64,000 bases of DNA from Elusimicrobiales bacterium (GCA_028713125.1 JAQTOU010000002.1:78583-142582); one strand, 5' to 3'; shown: positions 35,452-44,110, counted from the first letter of the stretch. Notes: generated from the sequence alone by a model not told the origin. Numbers and translations are program-made.

Positions 35452-37604
35452 TCAAAAGAATTATCCACGGCGTTCTTGTTTTTTCCTGCTTCGTGACGGT
35501 TTCCGCCGCCGCCGCGGACAAGGAAGCCTATCTCCACTTTATGACCGGCATGGTGCAGGAGCGCAAGGGCAACTACGATTCCGCCCTGCAGGAATACCGC
35601 CGCACGATGCTGCTCGATCCCCAGTCCGTCTTCGTTTACAAGCAGGCGCTTAACCTTGCGCTGCATATCGGCAAGGTGGACGAAGCCGCGCAGTGGGCGG
35701 AGTTCGTGGTGCAGTCCGATTCCGCGACGGCCGACAACTGGGTGCTCTACGGGAACGTCAAGTGGGCCAAGGGCGACCTTGAGGGCGCGCGCGCGGCTTA
35801 CGAAAAAGGCGTGGAGCTCGACCCCTCCTCCTACGAAGCGCTTTACCAGCTGGCCAGCATCTGGAGCTCGAAGAACCCGGACAAAGCTATCGGCTACCTT
35901 GAAAAATACATGGACCTGCGCTCCGAGGACTCGGCGGAGATCTATTACCAGATAGCGGTGCTGAAGAACGCCAAGGGAGACGCCGCCGGGGTAAGGGAGA
36001 ACCTCATAAAATCCAAGGAGGCCGATTCCTTCTACCCCCAGCCGCGCTATATGCTGGCCAATCTTTACGAGATGACCAGCGACAGCGCCGCCGCGCTCTC
36101 GGAATACCTGGAACTGATAGCGATAGAGCCGAAGAACATCGAGCTCTTCGACCGCGTAGGCGAACTTTATTCCGGGCCGATGCTGAACAATCTGGAGGAG
36201 GCCGAAAAATATTTCCTCAAGGCCTGGGACCTGGACAAGAAAGACCCTACCGCCTGCTTCTGGCTGTCGGTGATAAACGAGCAGAAGAGGGATTTCAGCG
36301 CCGCCGCCGCGTATCTCGAGAACTCCGGCGGGCTTAAGGACGACGCCGGCCTGGTGCTGCGCCTGGCCTATTATTATACGCAGAGCGGCCGCTATGAAAG
36401 GGCCATCGCCCTGCTGGAGCTGGCTTTAAAGAAGTGGCCCGACAATATGGAGATAGCCTATTTCCTGGCGCTGGGCTATGACGACATGGGCAAGACGGAC
36501 AAATCGCGGGCGATGCTCAAGGCCATAGTGGCGAAAGAGCCGGACAATGCCGAGGCCCGCATGCAGTACGCGGTCATAAGCGAGCGTGAGAACGATATGG
36601 CCACGGCGGAGGAGAATTTCCGCTACCTGCTGTCCAAGAACCAGAAGAACGCGAACGTGATGAATTACCTGGGCTATTCGCTGGCCGACAGGGGCCTGAA
36701 GCTGGACGAGGCCGAGCTGCTGATCATGGGCGCGATCTCCCTGGAGCCGGAGAACGGCGCTTACCTCGACTCGCTGGCCTGGGTAAGGTTCAAGCGCGGG
36801 AATATAGCGGGGGCCCAGGAGGGGATAAAGAGGGCCGTAAAAGCGGTCTCCGACGACGCCGTGATCTGGGCGCACGCCGGGGAGATCTACTCGGCGGCCG
36901 GGAATAATAACATCTCCTGGCTGGCCTGGAGGAATTCCTGGCTGCTGGAAAAGCCCGCCAAGCGCGCCAAAGCCTCCGCCCGCCTGAAGGAGCTGCGAAA
37001 AAATATTCCGCCGGCCGACCTGGCCAACCTCGAGCTGGCCTATCTCCGGAATTTCAGCCCCGCCGGCATGGAATTCGCCTCCTTCGCAAAAGTGGAGGCG
37101 AAACTGCGCGGCAAGACAGTGAAGTTCGACGCTATCCTGCATTTCTCTCCGCCTTCGGATTTCAGCCTGACGGTGATGGGGCCGCTGATGGTCCCGCTCT
37201 GGAAAGCCAGGGTTTCCGCCGGCGTAATGGACATGGACGCGATCTCGATAAAGGACATAGATTCGGGGACTTTCAGCTACTGGGCTTCACTGATCGCCGG
37301 GGAGCTGAGCGGCTGGTTCGCCGGCGACTACCTGGCCGGCGCGAAGGGCGGAACCTGGCGCGAACCCTGCTTTACCGGCGGCGACAGGGAGGTCTGCCTG
37401 GACTCCGCGCTCTCCTGGCCCGAGGAGATAACCAATAAATCCGAGGGCAAGCTGAAATTCAGGCCGGGGAACTACTTCATGAAGAATCTCTATCTTTTCC
37501 CGGAGACCCTGGATTTCAAGCTGCCTTTCGTCTCGGTAAAGATCACGCTGGATAAGAACCAGATGAACTTCACCGGCGCGAATACGCTGAAGCTTCCTGA
37601 ATAA
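35448..37604 (+). CDS. Secreted TPR protein with a LolA/LolB-like C-terminal domain
   Basis: 718 residues. Signal peptide about 1-22 (ends AAA). About ten TPR-type repeats occupy residues 25-520, such as YDSALQEYRRTMLLDP and NMEIAYFLALGYDDMGKTD. The last about 170 residues are beta-rich (residues about 540-718), with FASFAKVEAKLRGKTVKFDA, SLTVMGPLMVPLWKARV and TLDFKLPFVSVKITLDKNQMN, the pattern of LolA/LolB or DUF4292 carriers. It overlaps rimI by four bases. It may bind lipids or lipoproteins in the periplasm. Confidence 0.82.
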   Translation: MIKRIIHGVLVFSCFVTVSAAAADKEAYLHFMTGMVQERKGNYDSALQEYRRTMLLDPQSVFVYKQALNLALHIGKVDEAAQWAEFVVQSDSATADNWVLYGNVKWAKGDLEGARAAYEKGVELDPSSYEALYQLASIWSSKNPDKAIGYLEKYMDLRSEDSAEIYYQIAVLKNAKGDAAGVRENLIKSKEADSFYPQPRYMLANLYEMTSDSAAALSEYLELIAIEPKNIELFDRVGELYSGPMLNNLEEAEKYFLKAWDLDKKDPTACFWLSVINEQKRDFSAAAAYLENSGGLKDDAGLVLRLAYYYTQSGRYERAIALLELALKKWPDNMEIAYFLALGYDDMGKTDKSRAMLKAIVAKEPDNAEARMQYAVISERENDMATAEENFRYLLSKNQKNANVMNYLGYSLADRGLKLDEAELLIMGAISLEPENGAYLDSLAWVRFKRGNIAGAQEGIKRAVKAVSDDAVIWAHAGEIYSAAGNNNISWLAWRNSWLLEKPAKRAKASARLKELRKNIPPADLANLELAYLRNFSPAGMEFASFAKVEAKLRGKTVKFDAILHFSPPSDFSLTVMGPLMVPLWKARVSAGVMDMDAISIKDIDSGTFSYWASLIAGELSGWFAGDYLAGAKGGTWREPCFTGGDREVCLDSALSWPEEITNKSEGKLKFRPGNYFMKNLYLFPETLDFKLPFVSVKITLDKNQMNFTGANTLKLPE

Positions 37605-37628
37605 GGAAGGCCGCCGCAGTTACGGGAT

Positions 37629-38501
37629 ATGCTTAAACTCAAAGCTCACGCCAAGCTCAACCTTTTCCTTGAAGTCGCGCGCCGCCGGCCGGACGGGTAT
37701 CACGACCTGGCGACGCTGTTCGCGCGGATAGGGATAAGCGACGGCCTTTCTTTTAAGAAGAGCCCCGTTCCCGGTATAAGTCTTTCGGTGAAAGGCGGGC
37801 CGCGGGAACTCGGCCGCCCGGGAGATAATATTGTCTTCAAAGCGGCGGTGAGGTTCTTCGAGACTTTCGGCATCGAGCCGGCGGTAGAGATAAAGCTGGA
37901 AAAGAATATCCCGGTTGGCGCCGGCCTTGGCGGCGGGTCTTCGGACGCCGCGGCCGCGCTGCTTGGCCTCGCGCGTCTTTATAAACTGCCGCAAAGCGCT
38001 TCGGGCCGGCTGATGACGATAGCGGCGGAGCTGGGCTCCGATGTTCCTTTCTTTATGCTCGATACCGCCATGGCCGAGGGTTCCGGGAGGGGGGAGAAAC
38101 TCAAGGTCCTTAAACCCTCCGGGCCCCTTCCTTATATCGTGCTGGTTTATCCGGGGGTTCCGGTTTATACGAAAGAAGTTTATAGCAGCCTTAAGCTGGG
38201 CGCGCCTTCTGAGATAAAAAGGCGCCTTGCGGATTTCCGGCGGCTGACCGGGTCATTGAAAAAAGGCGTGTTTAATTCCGAACTATTGTTCAACCGCCTC
38301 GAGGACCCGGTCCTCCCGAAGCACAAGGCTGTGAGGCTGGCTAAAGAAAAGTTGGCCGGCTCGGGCGCGGACGCGGTACTTATGTCCGGTTCCGGGGCCT
38401 CCGTCTTCGCCCTTTGCCGCAGCAGGGCTAAAGCCGGGCGGCTCGCCGCCGAAATGAAGTGTATCCGCGGTTACAAGGTTTTTTTAACAAAATTTTGCTA
38501 A
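37629..38501 (+). CDS. ispE: 4-diphosphocytidyl-2-C-methyl-D-erythritol kinase
   Basis: 290 residues, GHMP kinase fold. It phosphorylates CDP-ME in the MEP isoprenoid pathway. Start LKAHAKLNLFLEVARRRPDGYH, the ATP loop PVGAGLGGGSSDAAAAL (near residue 97) and the C-terminal MSGSGASVFAL segment are clear. It follows the TPR gene after 24 bases and ends the run before the spoVG leader. Confidence 0.95.
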   Translation: MLKLKAHAKLNLFLEVARRRPDGYHDLATLFARIGISDGLSFKKSPVPGISLSVKGGPRELGRPGDNIVFKAAVRFFETFGIEPAVEIKLEKNIPVGAGLGGGSSDAAAALLGLARLYKLPQSASGRLMTIAAELGSDVPFFMLDTAMAEGSGRGEKLKVLKPSGPLPYIVLVYPGVPVYTKEVYSSLKLGAPSEIKRRLADFRRLTGSLKKGVFNSELLFNRLEDPVLPKHKAVRLAKEKLAGSGADAVLMSGSGASVFALCRSRAKAGRLAAEMKCIRGYKVFLTKFC

Positions 38502-38602
38502 AATTCCAGTAAGTAGAAACAGTGTAACGCTACCTTGAGAGTTTGTTCTAAGTTCCGGCTGGGTGCCGGGTTTTGTCGGGGGGCGGAAATTAGGGGGACA
38601 AC

Positions 38603-38911
38603 ATGGAAATCACCGAAGTTAGAATACATCTCAGGAACGAGGCACGCCTTAAGGCTTTCGCCACTGTTACCTTTGATAATGCCTTCGTGGTTCATAACAT
38701 GAAGGTAGTGAGCGGAAATAACGGGCTGATAGTCTGCATGCCGTCCAGGAAGATCAAGGACGGCACGTACAAGGACATAGCCCATCCTATAAATAACGAG
38801 TTCCGCGGGGTGCTCGAGCAGCTCATTCTCAAGGAGTACGAGAAAGAGATGGCGAAGGCCGGCCCCTTGCCGGTCCCGACCCAAACAGAGGGCTTCGCCG
38901 AAGGCGTCTAA
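38603..38911 (+). CDS. spoVG: SpoVG-like DNA/RNA-binding regulator
   Basis: 102 residues, normal SpoVG length. ITEVRIHLRNEARLKAFATVTFDNAFVVHNMKVV and VCMPSRKIKDGTYKDIAHPI are conserved. In other bacteria SpoVG binds RNA and DNA and acts as a regulator; its partners here are not known. A GGGGGA site precedes the ATG. A strong terminator follows. Confidence 0.94.
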   Translation: MEITEVRIHLRNEARLKAFATVTFDNAFVVHNMKVVSGNNGLIVCMPSRKIKDGTYKDIAHPINNEFRGVLEQLILKEYEKEMAKAGPLPVPTQTEGFAEGV

Positions 38912-38930
38912 CCCGAATGCGGCAAGGTGC

Positions 38931-38963
38931 AAAACCCTTCCCGCGGGCCGCGGGAAGGGTTTT
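38931..38963 (+). terminator. Rho-independent terminator after spoVG
   Basis: AAAACCCTTCCCGCGG and CCGCGGGAAGGGTTTT form a near-perfect stem ending in TTTT. It ends the ispE-spoVG region before the tRNA. Confidence 0.93.
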
Positions 38964-38989
38964 CGTGCTGTGTAATTTTTAAGTTTTAT

Positions 38990-39060
38990 TCCCGGGTGGT
39001 GTAACGGTAGCACAACCGCCTTTGACGCGGTCAGTCATGGTTCGAATCCATGCCCGGGAG
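38990..39060 (+). tRNA. tRNA-Gln (anticodon TTG)
   Basis: 71 bases. Acceptor TCCCGGG pairs with CCCGGGA; discriminator G; CCA not encoded. The anticodon stem ACCGC/GCGGT closes the loop CTTTGAC with anticodon TTG, reading CAA. T-arm CATGGTTCGAATCCATG. A structured element starts 39 bases after it. Confidence 0.94.
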
Positions 39061-39098
39061 TTCTTTAAGTAAAAGGTAACGGCAGGCTTGCAAGTTCG

Positions 39099-39298
39099 CG
39101 GGCGGCTGAGGGACAGGAACGCAAAAACGTTGTCACTGCGGTGTCCTGGCAGAAACGCAGGATAGTGTAGTCCACCCGCACACCGTGCTCGCAACTCCCG
39201 CTCACTGCAGTGGCCGCTGCGGCCACCCGCCCTTTCCCGCGCTTACGCAAGCGTCGGGCTCCGAGAGGGTTTTGCTAACCCTGTCCCACAGCCGCCCG
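39099..39298. repeat. Hairpin element B, homologous to element A
   Basis: 200 bases bounded by an inverted repeat: CGGGCGGCTGAGGGACAG (39099-39116) and CTGTCCCACAGCCGCCCG (39281-39298), 17 of 18 paired. Just inside, GGAACGCAAAA (39116-39126) faces TTTTGCTAACC (39270-39280), the same signature and 3x3 internal loop as element A. Both also contain CACACCGTG and CGGGCTC inside. This copy holds about 80 bases more, with extra small hairpins. It lies between tRNA-Gln and a GIY-YIG gene. Confidence 0.68.
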
Positions 39299-39308
39299 GT
39301 CCAATTAT

Positions 39309-39575
39309 ATGCCTGCCGCATCCCTAAAAATAAAATCGTGGACCGTGTATATCGTGCGCTGCGCGAACGGTTCCTTATATACCGGGATAACTAATAACCT
39401 GTCCGGGCGCATCGCCGACCATAATTCCGGCAAAGGCGCCAAGTATACGGCCGCTTTCGGGCCGGTTGAGCTGGTCTGGAAGAAAAGGAAGAAAGACAGG
39501 TCCGCGGCCTCTATCCTGGAAGCCGCTATCAAGAAACTTTCCCGCAAAGAGAAAGATTCCCTCATTAAAAAATAA
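39309..39575 (+). CDS. GIY-YIG domain protein (UPF0213-like)
   Basis: 88 residues. WTVYIVRCANGSLYTGITNNL carries the GIY-YIG nuclease core (VYIV and YTGI), followed by RIADHNSGKGAKYTAAFGPVELVW and EAAIKKLSRKEKDSLIK. This small family (YhbQ type) has a nuclease fold with an uncertain role. It is flanked on both sides by structured non-coding DNA. Confidence 0.9.
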   Translation: MPAASLKIKSWTVYIVRCANGSLYTGITNNLSGRIADHNSGKGAKYTAAFGPVELVWKKRKKDRSAASILEAAIKKLSRKEKDSLIKK

Positions 39576-39595
39576 GTTCCCCATTACCTTTAGGA

Positions 39596-39729
39596 GCGGG
39601 TGGCAAGGGTATGGGCCCGGAGCGACCTCTCGGAGGCCCGAGCTTGCATAAGCGCGAGGGCCGAGAGAGGAGGCGCGCGCACGGTGTGCGCGACGCCGTG
39701 AGCGACGGGCCCATGCCCCCGCCACCCGC
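39596..39729. other. Multi-stem structured element C between GIY-YIG gene and glmU
   Basis: A closing stem GCGGGTGGC/GCCACCCGC (39596-39604 with 39721-39729) is perfect. Inside, GGGTATGGGCCCG (39607-39619) pairs with CGGGCCCATGCCC (39706-39718) with one G-U. Next come CTCTCGG/CCGAGAG (39627-39633 with 39661-39667) and CGCGCAC-GGT-GTGCGCG. Together they make a branched structure of about 134 bases. It lacks the GCAAAA/TTTTGC signature of elements A and B. It could be a non-coding RNA or an interspersed repeat. Confidence 0.55.
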
Positions 39730-39858
39730 GAACCCCCTTTCTATTGAGGTTGAGCCTCGATAAATAATCATTCTTTCGCAGCAGGCGGCTATTTTTGTAG
39801 AATTTGGGTGTAGTCCTATCCGTTATCTTAGATTTTCTCAGTCTTCTTTCTAAATACT

Positions 39859-41253
39859 ATGCCCAAAAACAACAGTTTCGCGGCGGTGGTACTGGCGGCG
39901 GGTCTTGGAACCCGCATGCAGTCCGACCTCCCCAAAGTCCTCCATTACCTCGGCGACATGTCCCTCATCGAGCGGGCCATCCGCAAGATAGCCCTGCTCG
40001 GGCCAACGAAAATAATAATCGTCACCGGTCACCATGCCGAGCTGGTAGAGGCCGAGCTCTCCAAAAGACTCGGCCCCGCTATCTTTGGAAAAATAGTTTT
40101 CGTCCGCCAGAAACTCCTGAAAGGCAGCGGCCGCGCCGTGCAGGAAGCAATGCCCCAGATACGCGCCCACGCCCATGTAATGGTCCTCTGCGGCGACGCC
40201 CCGCTCTTCCGCGTTGAGACCGTCAAGAAGATGCTCGGCTACTACCTTAAGCACTCCCCCGACTGCCTCGTCATGACCGCCGACCTCGCCGAGCCCGGCT
40301 CCTATGGCCGCGTAAAGCGCAACCACGCCGGCGACGTAGCCGCCATCGTCGAAGCCGCCGACGCGGATACCTGGGAAAAGAACATCACCGAAGTAAATTC
40401 CGGAACCTATTTCTTCCGCGTCAAAGCCCTCGAGAAAGCCGTCCACGGCCTCAAGAAAAAAGGCTCCAAGGGCGAGTTCTACCTCACGGACGCTCTAGAG
40501 AACATCATAGCCGCCGGCGGCAAGACCGCCGCCTTCAAACTCTCCGACCCCACCGAGATGACAGGCATAAATTCCCGCGGCGACCTCGCCGCCGCCTACG
40601 CCATGCTCAACAAGCGCAAAGCCGCCGAGCTGATGGCTTCCGGCGTGACGGTAGTGGACCCCGCCAATACCTATATAGAAGAGAATACCGTTATCGGCCG
40701 CGATACCGTCATTTATCCCGGCGTCTTCATAAAAGGCGTTTCCTCCATAGGCCGCGGCTGCAAAATAGGACCGTATGGCGTCATCGAGGATTGCCGCATC
40801 GACGACGGCGCGGTCATAAAATATTCCTGCGCCCTCGAATCCAGCCGCGTCCGCGCCGGCGCCATCGTGGGCCCCTTCGCCCGCCTCCGCCCTCTTTCGG
40901 ATATCGGCCCCAGCGCCGAAATAGGCAATTTCGCCGAGGTCAAGAAATCGATCATCGGCCGCGGCTCGAAGATGCACCATCACAGCTATATCGGCGACAC
41001 CGAAATGGGCGAAAAAGTGAACGTCGGCGCGGGCACCATCACCTGCAATTACGACGGAGTCAATAAGAACAGGACTGTCATCGGGAACGGCGCTTTCATC
41101 GGCTCCAACACCAATCTTGTGGCCCCGGTAACTATCGGGGCCGGCGCTTACACGGCCGCCGGTTCAACCATAACGGAGGACGTCCCGGGCGGCGCGCTTG
41201 CCATAGCGCGCGCACGGCAGGTGGTAAAGCAGCTTAAAAAAAGGACAAAATGA
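39859..41253 (+). CDS. glmU: Bifunctional GlcN-1-P acetyltransferase / UDP-GlcNAc pyrophosphorylase
   Basis: 464 residues. Uridylyltransferase domain (about 1-230) with VVLAAGLGTRMQSDLPKVLH. Left-handed beta-helix acetyltransferase domain (about 250-450) with hexapeptide repeats, the KKSIIGRGSKMHHHSYIGDTEMG region and the catalytic His in it. It finishes the UDP-GlcNAc pathway started by GlmS and GlmM. Overlaps prs by four bases. No clear Shine-Dalgarno was seen. Confidence 0.95.
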   Translation: MPKNNSFAAVVLAAGLGTRMQSDLPKVLHYLGDMSLIERAIRKIALLGPTKIIIVTGHHAELVEAELSKRLGPAIFGKIVFVRQKLLKGSGRAVQEAMPQIRAHAHVMVLCGDAPLFRVETVKKMLGYYLKHSPDCLVMTADLAEPGSYGRVKRNHAGDVAAIVEAADADTWEKNITEVNSGTYFFRVKALEKAVHGLKKKGSKGEFYLTDALENIIAAGGKTAAFKLSDPTEMTGINSRGDLAAAYAMLNKRKAAELMASGVTVVDPANTYIEENTVIGRDTVIYPGVFIKGVSSIGRGCKIGPYGVIEDCRIDDGAVIKYSCALESSRVRAGAIVGPFARLRPLSDIGPSAEIGNFAEVKKSIIGRGSKMHHHSYIGDTEMGEKVNVGAGTITCNYDGVNKNRTVIGNGAFIGSNTNLVAPVTIGAGAYTAAGSTITEDVPGGALAIARARQVVKQLKKRTK

Positions 41254-42203
41254 CTCCCGACCTGAGGAAAAGGGGCGCGTTCAAGGTGTTCAGCGGCAAT
41301 GCCAACCCGGAGTTGGCCAAGAAGATCTGCGACATCCTCGGGGTGCCGCTTTCAGAGACCAAGGTCCAGAAGTTCGCCGACGGCGAGATCGACGCGCATA
41401 TCCTCGAGAACGTGCGCGGCGAGGACTGCTACGTGGTGCAGCCCACCTGCCCGCCGGTCAACGACAATTTGATGGAGCTCCTCATCCTCATGGACGCGCT
41501 GCGCCGCGCCTCCGCCGGCCGCATCACCGCCGTCATGCCTTATTACGGCTACGCCCGCGCCGACCGCAAGCCCGCCCCCCGCGTGGCCATCACCGCCAAG
41601 CTGGTCGCCAACCTCATCACCGAGGCCGGCGCCAACCGCGTCATCACCATCGACCTGCACGCCGCCCAGATCCAGGGCTTCTTCGACATCCCGCTGGACC
41701 ACCTCTACGGCCGGCCGGTAGTGCTGGATTATATCAAGGGCCGGAAATTCGATAATATGGTCGTTGTTTCCCCTGACGTGGGCAGCGTGGAGCGGGCCCG
41801 CTCTTTCGCCAAGCGCCTGGACCTCGGCCTGGTCATCATCGACAAGCGCCGTCCCCGCCCCAATGAAGCCGTGGTCTACAATATCATCGGCGACGTAAAG
41901 GGCAAGACCTGCTTCATCTTCGACGACCTGGTGGACACGGCCGGCACGCTCTGCATGGTGGCCCAGTCCATAAAGGACCAGGGCGCGGCCAGGATAATAG
42001 CGGCCGCCACGCACGGAGTTCTCTCGCGGGACGCCATCGAGAAAATAGACAAATCCCCTATAGAAGAGCTCATTTTGACAGATACTATTCCCGTAAACGC
42101 CTCAAAAAGTGCTAAAATAAAGGTAGTATCCGTGGCCGCGCTCCTTGCGGAGGCCATCAAACGCAATCACATGGGTGAGTCTATAAGCGAACTCTTTAAG
42201 TGA
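41250..42203 (+). CDS. prs: Ribose-phosphate pyrophosphokinase
   Basis: 317 residues, normal PRPP synthetase length. FSGNANPELAKKICDILG starts it, KFADGEIDAHI, YGYARADRK, TIDLHAAQIQGFFDIP (catalytic His/Mg) and the PRPP loop FDDLVDTAGTL follow. It makes PRPP for nucleotides. glmU-prs-rplY-pth is a common order. Confidence 0.96.
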   Translation: MTPDLRKRGAFKVFSGNANPELAKKICDILGVPLSETKVQKFADGEIDAHILENVRGEDCYVVQPTCPPVNDNLMELLILMDALRRASAGRITAVMPYYGYARADRKPAPRVAITAKLVANLITEAGANRVITIDLHAAQIQGFFDIPLDHLYGRPVVLDYIKGRKFDNMVVVSPDVGSVERARSFAKRLDLGLVIIDKRRPRPNEAVVYNIIGDVKGKTCFIFDDLVDTAGTLCMVAQSIKDQGAARIIAAATHGVLSRDAIEKIDKSPIEELILTDTIPVNASKSAKIKVVSVAALLAEAIKRNHMGESISELFK

Positions 42204-42233
42204 GCGTTGTATCATAGCAGGAGGACATGCAGC

Positions 42234-42968
42234 ATGAAACAGACATTACTTTCAGCCTCGCCGCGCACGAAAGCCGGCGTACGTGGAACGCTCAGCGCCC
42301 ACAGGGCGGCCGACCAGATCCCCGCCGTTATCTACGGCCAGGAGAAGACCCCCATCAGCATCGTAGTGGACTATAAGTCCATCTGCACTATAATCCGCTC
42401 CGACCCCAACGCCATCATAACGATGAAGCACGAGGGCGGCGAGGACACGGTCATCATAAAGGCCATCCAGCGCCACCCGCTCACCGACAAATACACCCAT
42501 TTCGACTTCCAGCGCATCTCGCTGAAAGAGAAGATCAAGGTGAAGGTCGCCGTGAAGCTCGTCGGCGAGTGCTACGGCGCGAAAGTCCAGGGCGGCCTGG
42601 TCGAGCACACCATGCGCGTGCTGAACGTCTCCTGCCTGCCCACCGAGATCCCCCACGAGATCGAGCTGGACATCACGGACCTGCACATGAACCATTCCCT
42701 GCGCATCAAGGATATCAAGGCCGGCAAGGCCGAACTCCTCGACGCTCCCGAGCAGATAGTCGTCAGCGTGACCGCGCCGAAGGAAGAGAAGGTTGAAGAG
42801 CCCATAGCCGGCGCCGCCGCCGAAGGCGCTCAGCCCGAAGTTATAGCCAAGGGCAAGAAGGAAGAGGGTGAGGAGGGCGCCGCCGCCGCCAAGCCCGGAG
42901 CCAAGCCCGAGGCTGGCAAGCCCGCCGCCGGCAAGGCCGACGACAAGAAGCCGGCTCCCAAGAAGTAA
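42234..42968 (+). CDS. rplY: 50S ribosomal protein L25/general stress protein Ctc
   Basis: 244 residues from the ATG at 42234 behind GCAGGAGG. An earlier in-frame ATG at 42207 lacks a ribosome site. The L25 beta domain (about 1-90) binds 5S rRNA; the TL5/Ctc-type second domain (about 95-180) follows. The last about 60 residues are low-complexity Ala/Pro/Lys/Glu/Gly, not part of the folded protein. Confidence 0.94.
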   Translation: MKQTLLSASPRTKAGVRGTLSAHRAADQIPAVIYGQEKTPISIVVDYKSICTIIRSDPNAIITMKHEGGEDTVIIKAIQRHPLTDKYTHFDFQRISLKEKIKVKVAVKLVGECYGAKVQGGLVEHTMRVLNVSCLPTEIPHEIELDITDLHMNHSLRIKDIKAGKAELLDAPEQIVVSVTAPKEEKVEEPIAGAAAEGAQPEVIAKGKKEEGEEGAAAAKPGAKPEAGKPAAGKADDKKPAPKK

Positions 42969-42985
42969 AAGGGGGCCAGGGCATC

Positions 42986-43035
42986 GGAGCAGAAGTTGGA
43001 CCTTAACATGTTCGGCTTCTGCTCCTTGCTTTATC
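42986..43035 (+). terminator. Possible terminator between rplY and pth
   Basis: GGAGCAGAAG (42986-42995) pairs with CTTCTGCTCC (43016-43025), perfect 10 bp, 20-base loop, followed by TTGCTTT. The T-run is short, so termination may be partial. Confidence 0.45.
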
Positions 43036-43048
43036 CCGGGGGATTTAA

Positions 43049-43627
43049 TTGAAAGACCAGATACAGATGGCGGCCCTGCTGGGGAACCCCGGCAGGGAAT
43101 ACGAGAAGACCAGGCATAATATAGGCTTTATGCTGGCCGACCTCGCCGCCTCGCGCTTTGCCTCGGGGGGGAACTGGCGGGACTGGAAAGGCCTGGGCCT
43201 TTATCTCGAATTCGAGGCCGCCGGACGCAAAGCCTTCCTGCTGAAACCCCAGACCTACATGAACCTTTCCGGGAACGCCGTGCAGAGCTTCGCCTCTTTC
43301 TACAAGATCCCTCCCGCGGCCGTACTTACGGCTTATGACGACCTGGCGCTTCCTTTCGGGAAGCTGCGCCTGCGCAAGGAAGGCTCGGCGGGTTCGCACA
43401 ACGGCATGGATTCGGTAGTTTCGGCGCTCGGGCCGGCCGTGCCCCGCCTGCGGCTGGGTATTGGGCCGCGGCCCGAGAATATCCCGGGAAAAAATTTCGT
43501 GCTGTCGGGATTCAATAAAGAAGAGGGGGGGCGGCTTCCTGATTTCCTGGCCCGGGCCTGCGAAGCGCTGAAGGCGGCCTTCGAGGACGGCGTGGAGACC
43601 GCGATGAACCGCTACAATCATGAATGA
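43049..43627 (+). CDS. pth: Peptidyl-tRNA hydrolase
   Basis: 192 residues with a TTG start at 43049, chosen because the family needs the residues before the GNPGREYEKTRHN core and a GGGGGA site precedes it; an ATG at 43067 would trim strand 1. Pth recycles peptidyl-tRNA. Key residues: N13, H23 (RHNIGF), YMNLSG and the catalytic-pocket D in YDDLALPFG. It overlaps the next gene by eight bases. Confidence 0.93.
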   Translation: MKDQIQMAALLGNPGREYEKTRHNIGFMLADLAASRFASGGNWRDWKGLGLYLEFEAAGRKAFLLKPQTYMNLSGNAVQSFASFYKIPPAAVLTAYDDLALPFGKLRLRKEGSAGSHNGMDSVVSALGPAVPRLRLGIGPRPENIPGKNFVLSGFNKEEGGRLPDFLARACEALKAAFEDGVETAMNRYNHE

Positions 43628-43850
43628 GATAAGCCCGTACCTTAAAATATTTTTCGGCCTGCTCTTTATCCTGCTCGGCCTGGGCTATATTTACAAGCCC
43701 GGGATCATAGAGCGGGTCAACCGCCTGATCAAAGAAACTTTCCTGAACGATTCCTACGTGGCGCTGCACCGGAAGAACTGGGGCTTCCTGCTGCTGCTCG
43801 TAGGCGGGGTGCTGGTTTACATGGGTGTCTCAAGGTCCCTCGGCTGGTAG
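43620..43850 (+). CDS. Small two-helix membrane protein
   Basis: 76 residues, family not recognised. Hydrophobic stretches at about residues 7-26 (LKIFFGLLFILLGLGYIYKP) and 54-70 (WGFLLLLVGGVLVYMGVS) suggest two membrane helices with a short loop between. Overlaps pth by eight bases. Confidence 0.7.
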   Translation: MNEISPYLKIFFGLLFILLGLGYIYKPGIIERVNRLIKETFLNDSYVALHRKNWGFLLLLVGGVLVYMGVSRSLGW

Positions 43851-43921
43851 GTCTTTCGGCACTTGGCTTTTTACCGCCATGCTGTACAATATCACGAGGG
43901 GTTAAATAAACGGGGGGGAAT

Positions 43922-44092
43922 ATGACTTGGGAAGAGATCACTAAAAATTACGAACAGGACGCGAAGGTGGAAAAACCGGGAAAAAAGCTCCCGAAGCTTG
44001 AGAAAAACTGGGAAAACCTGATCAAGTCCACTGACAAACTTATCTGGCTTTTCTCGCTTTCGAACGGTAAAAAGCCGCAATTCAAGAGATAA
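43922..44092 (+). CDS. Small cytoplasmic protein, unknown
   Basis: 56 residues, starting ATG behind GGGGGGG. Lys-, Glu- and Trp-rich, no signal peptide or membrane helix. Starts MTWEEITKNYEQ, ends KPQFKR. Probable real gene from the strong ribosome site and the terminator that follows. No family is recognised. Confidence 0.6.
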   Translation: MTWEEITKNYEQDAKVEKPGKKLPKLEKNWENLIKSTDKLIWLFSLSNGKKPQFKR

Positions 44093-44110
44093 CCGTAAGT
44101 TCAGCAGATT

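Noticed and set aside
38555..38574. CCGGC-GGGT-GCCGG hairpin with TTTT in the spoVG leader
   Set aside because: The stem is only five base pairs and the T-run is interrupted. A chance hairpin in GC-rich DNA is as likely.
23888..39302. CRISPR arrays in the intergenic repeats
   Set aside because: The elements do not show regular repeat and spacer units and no cas genes are present.
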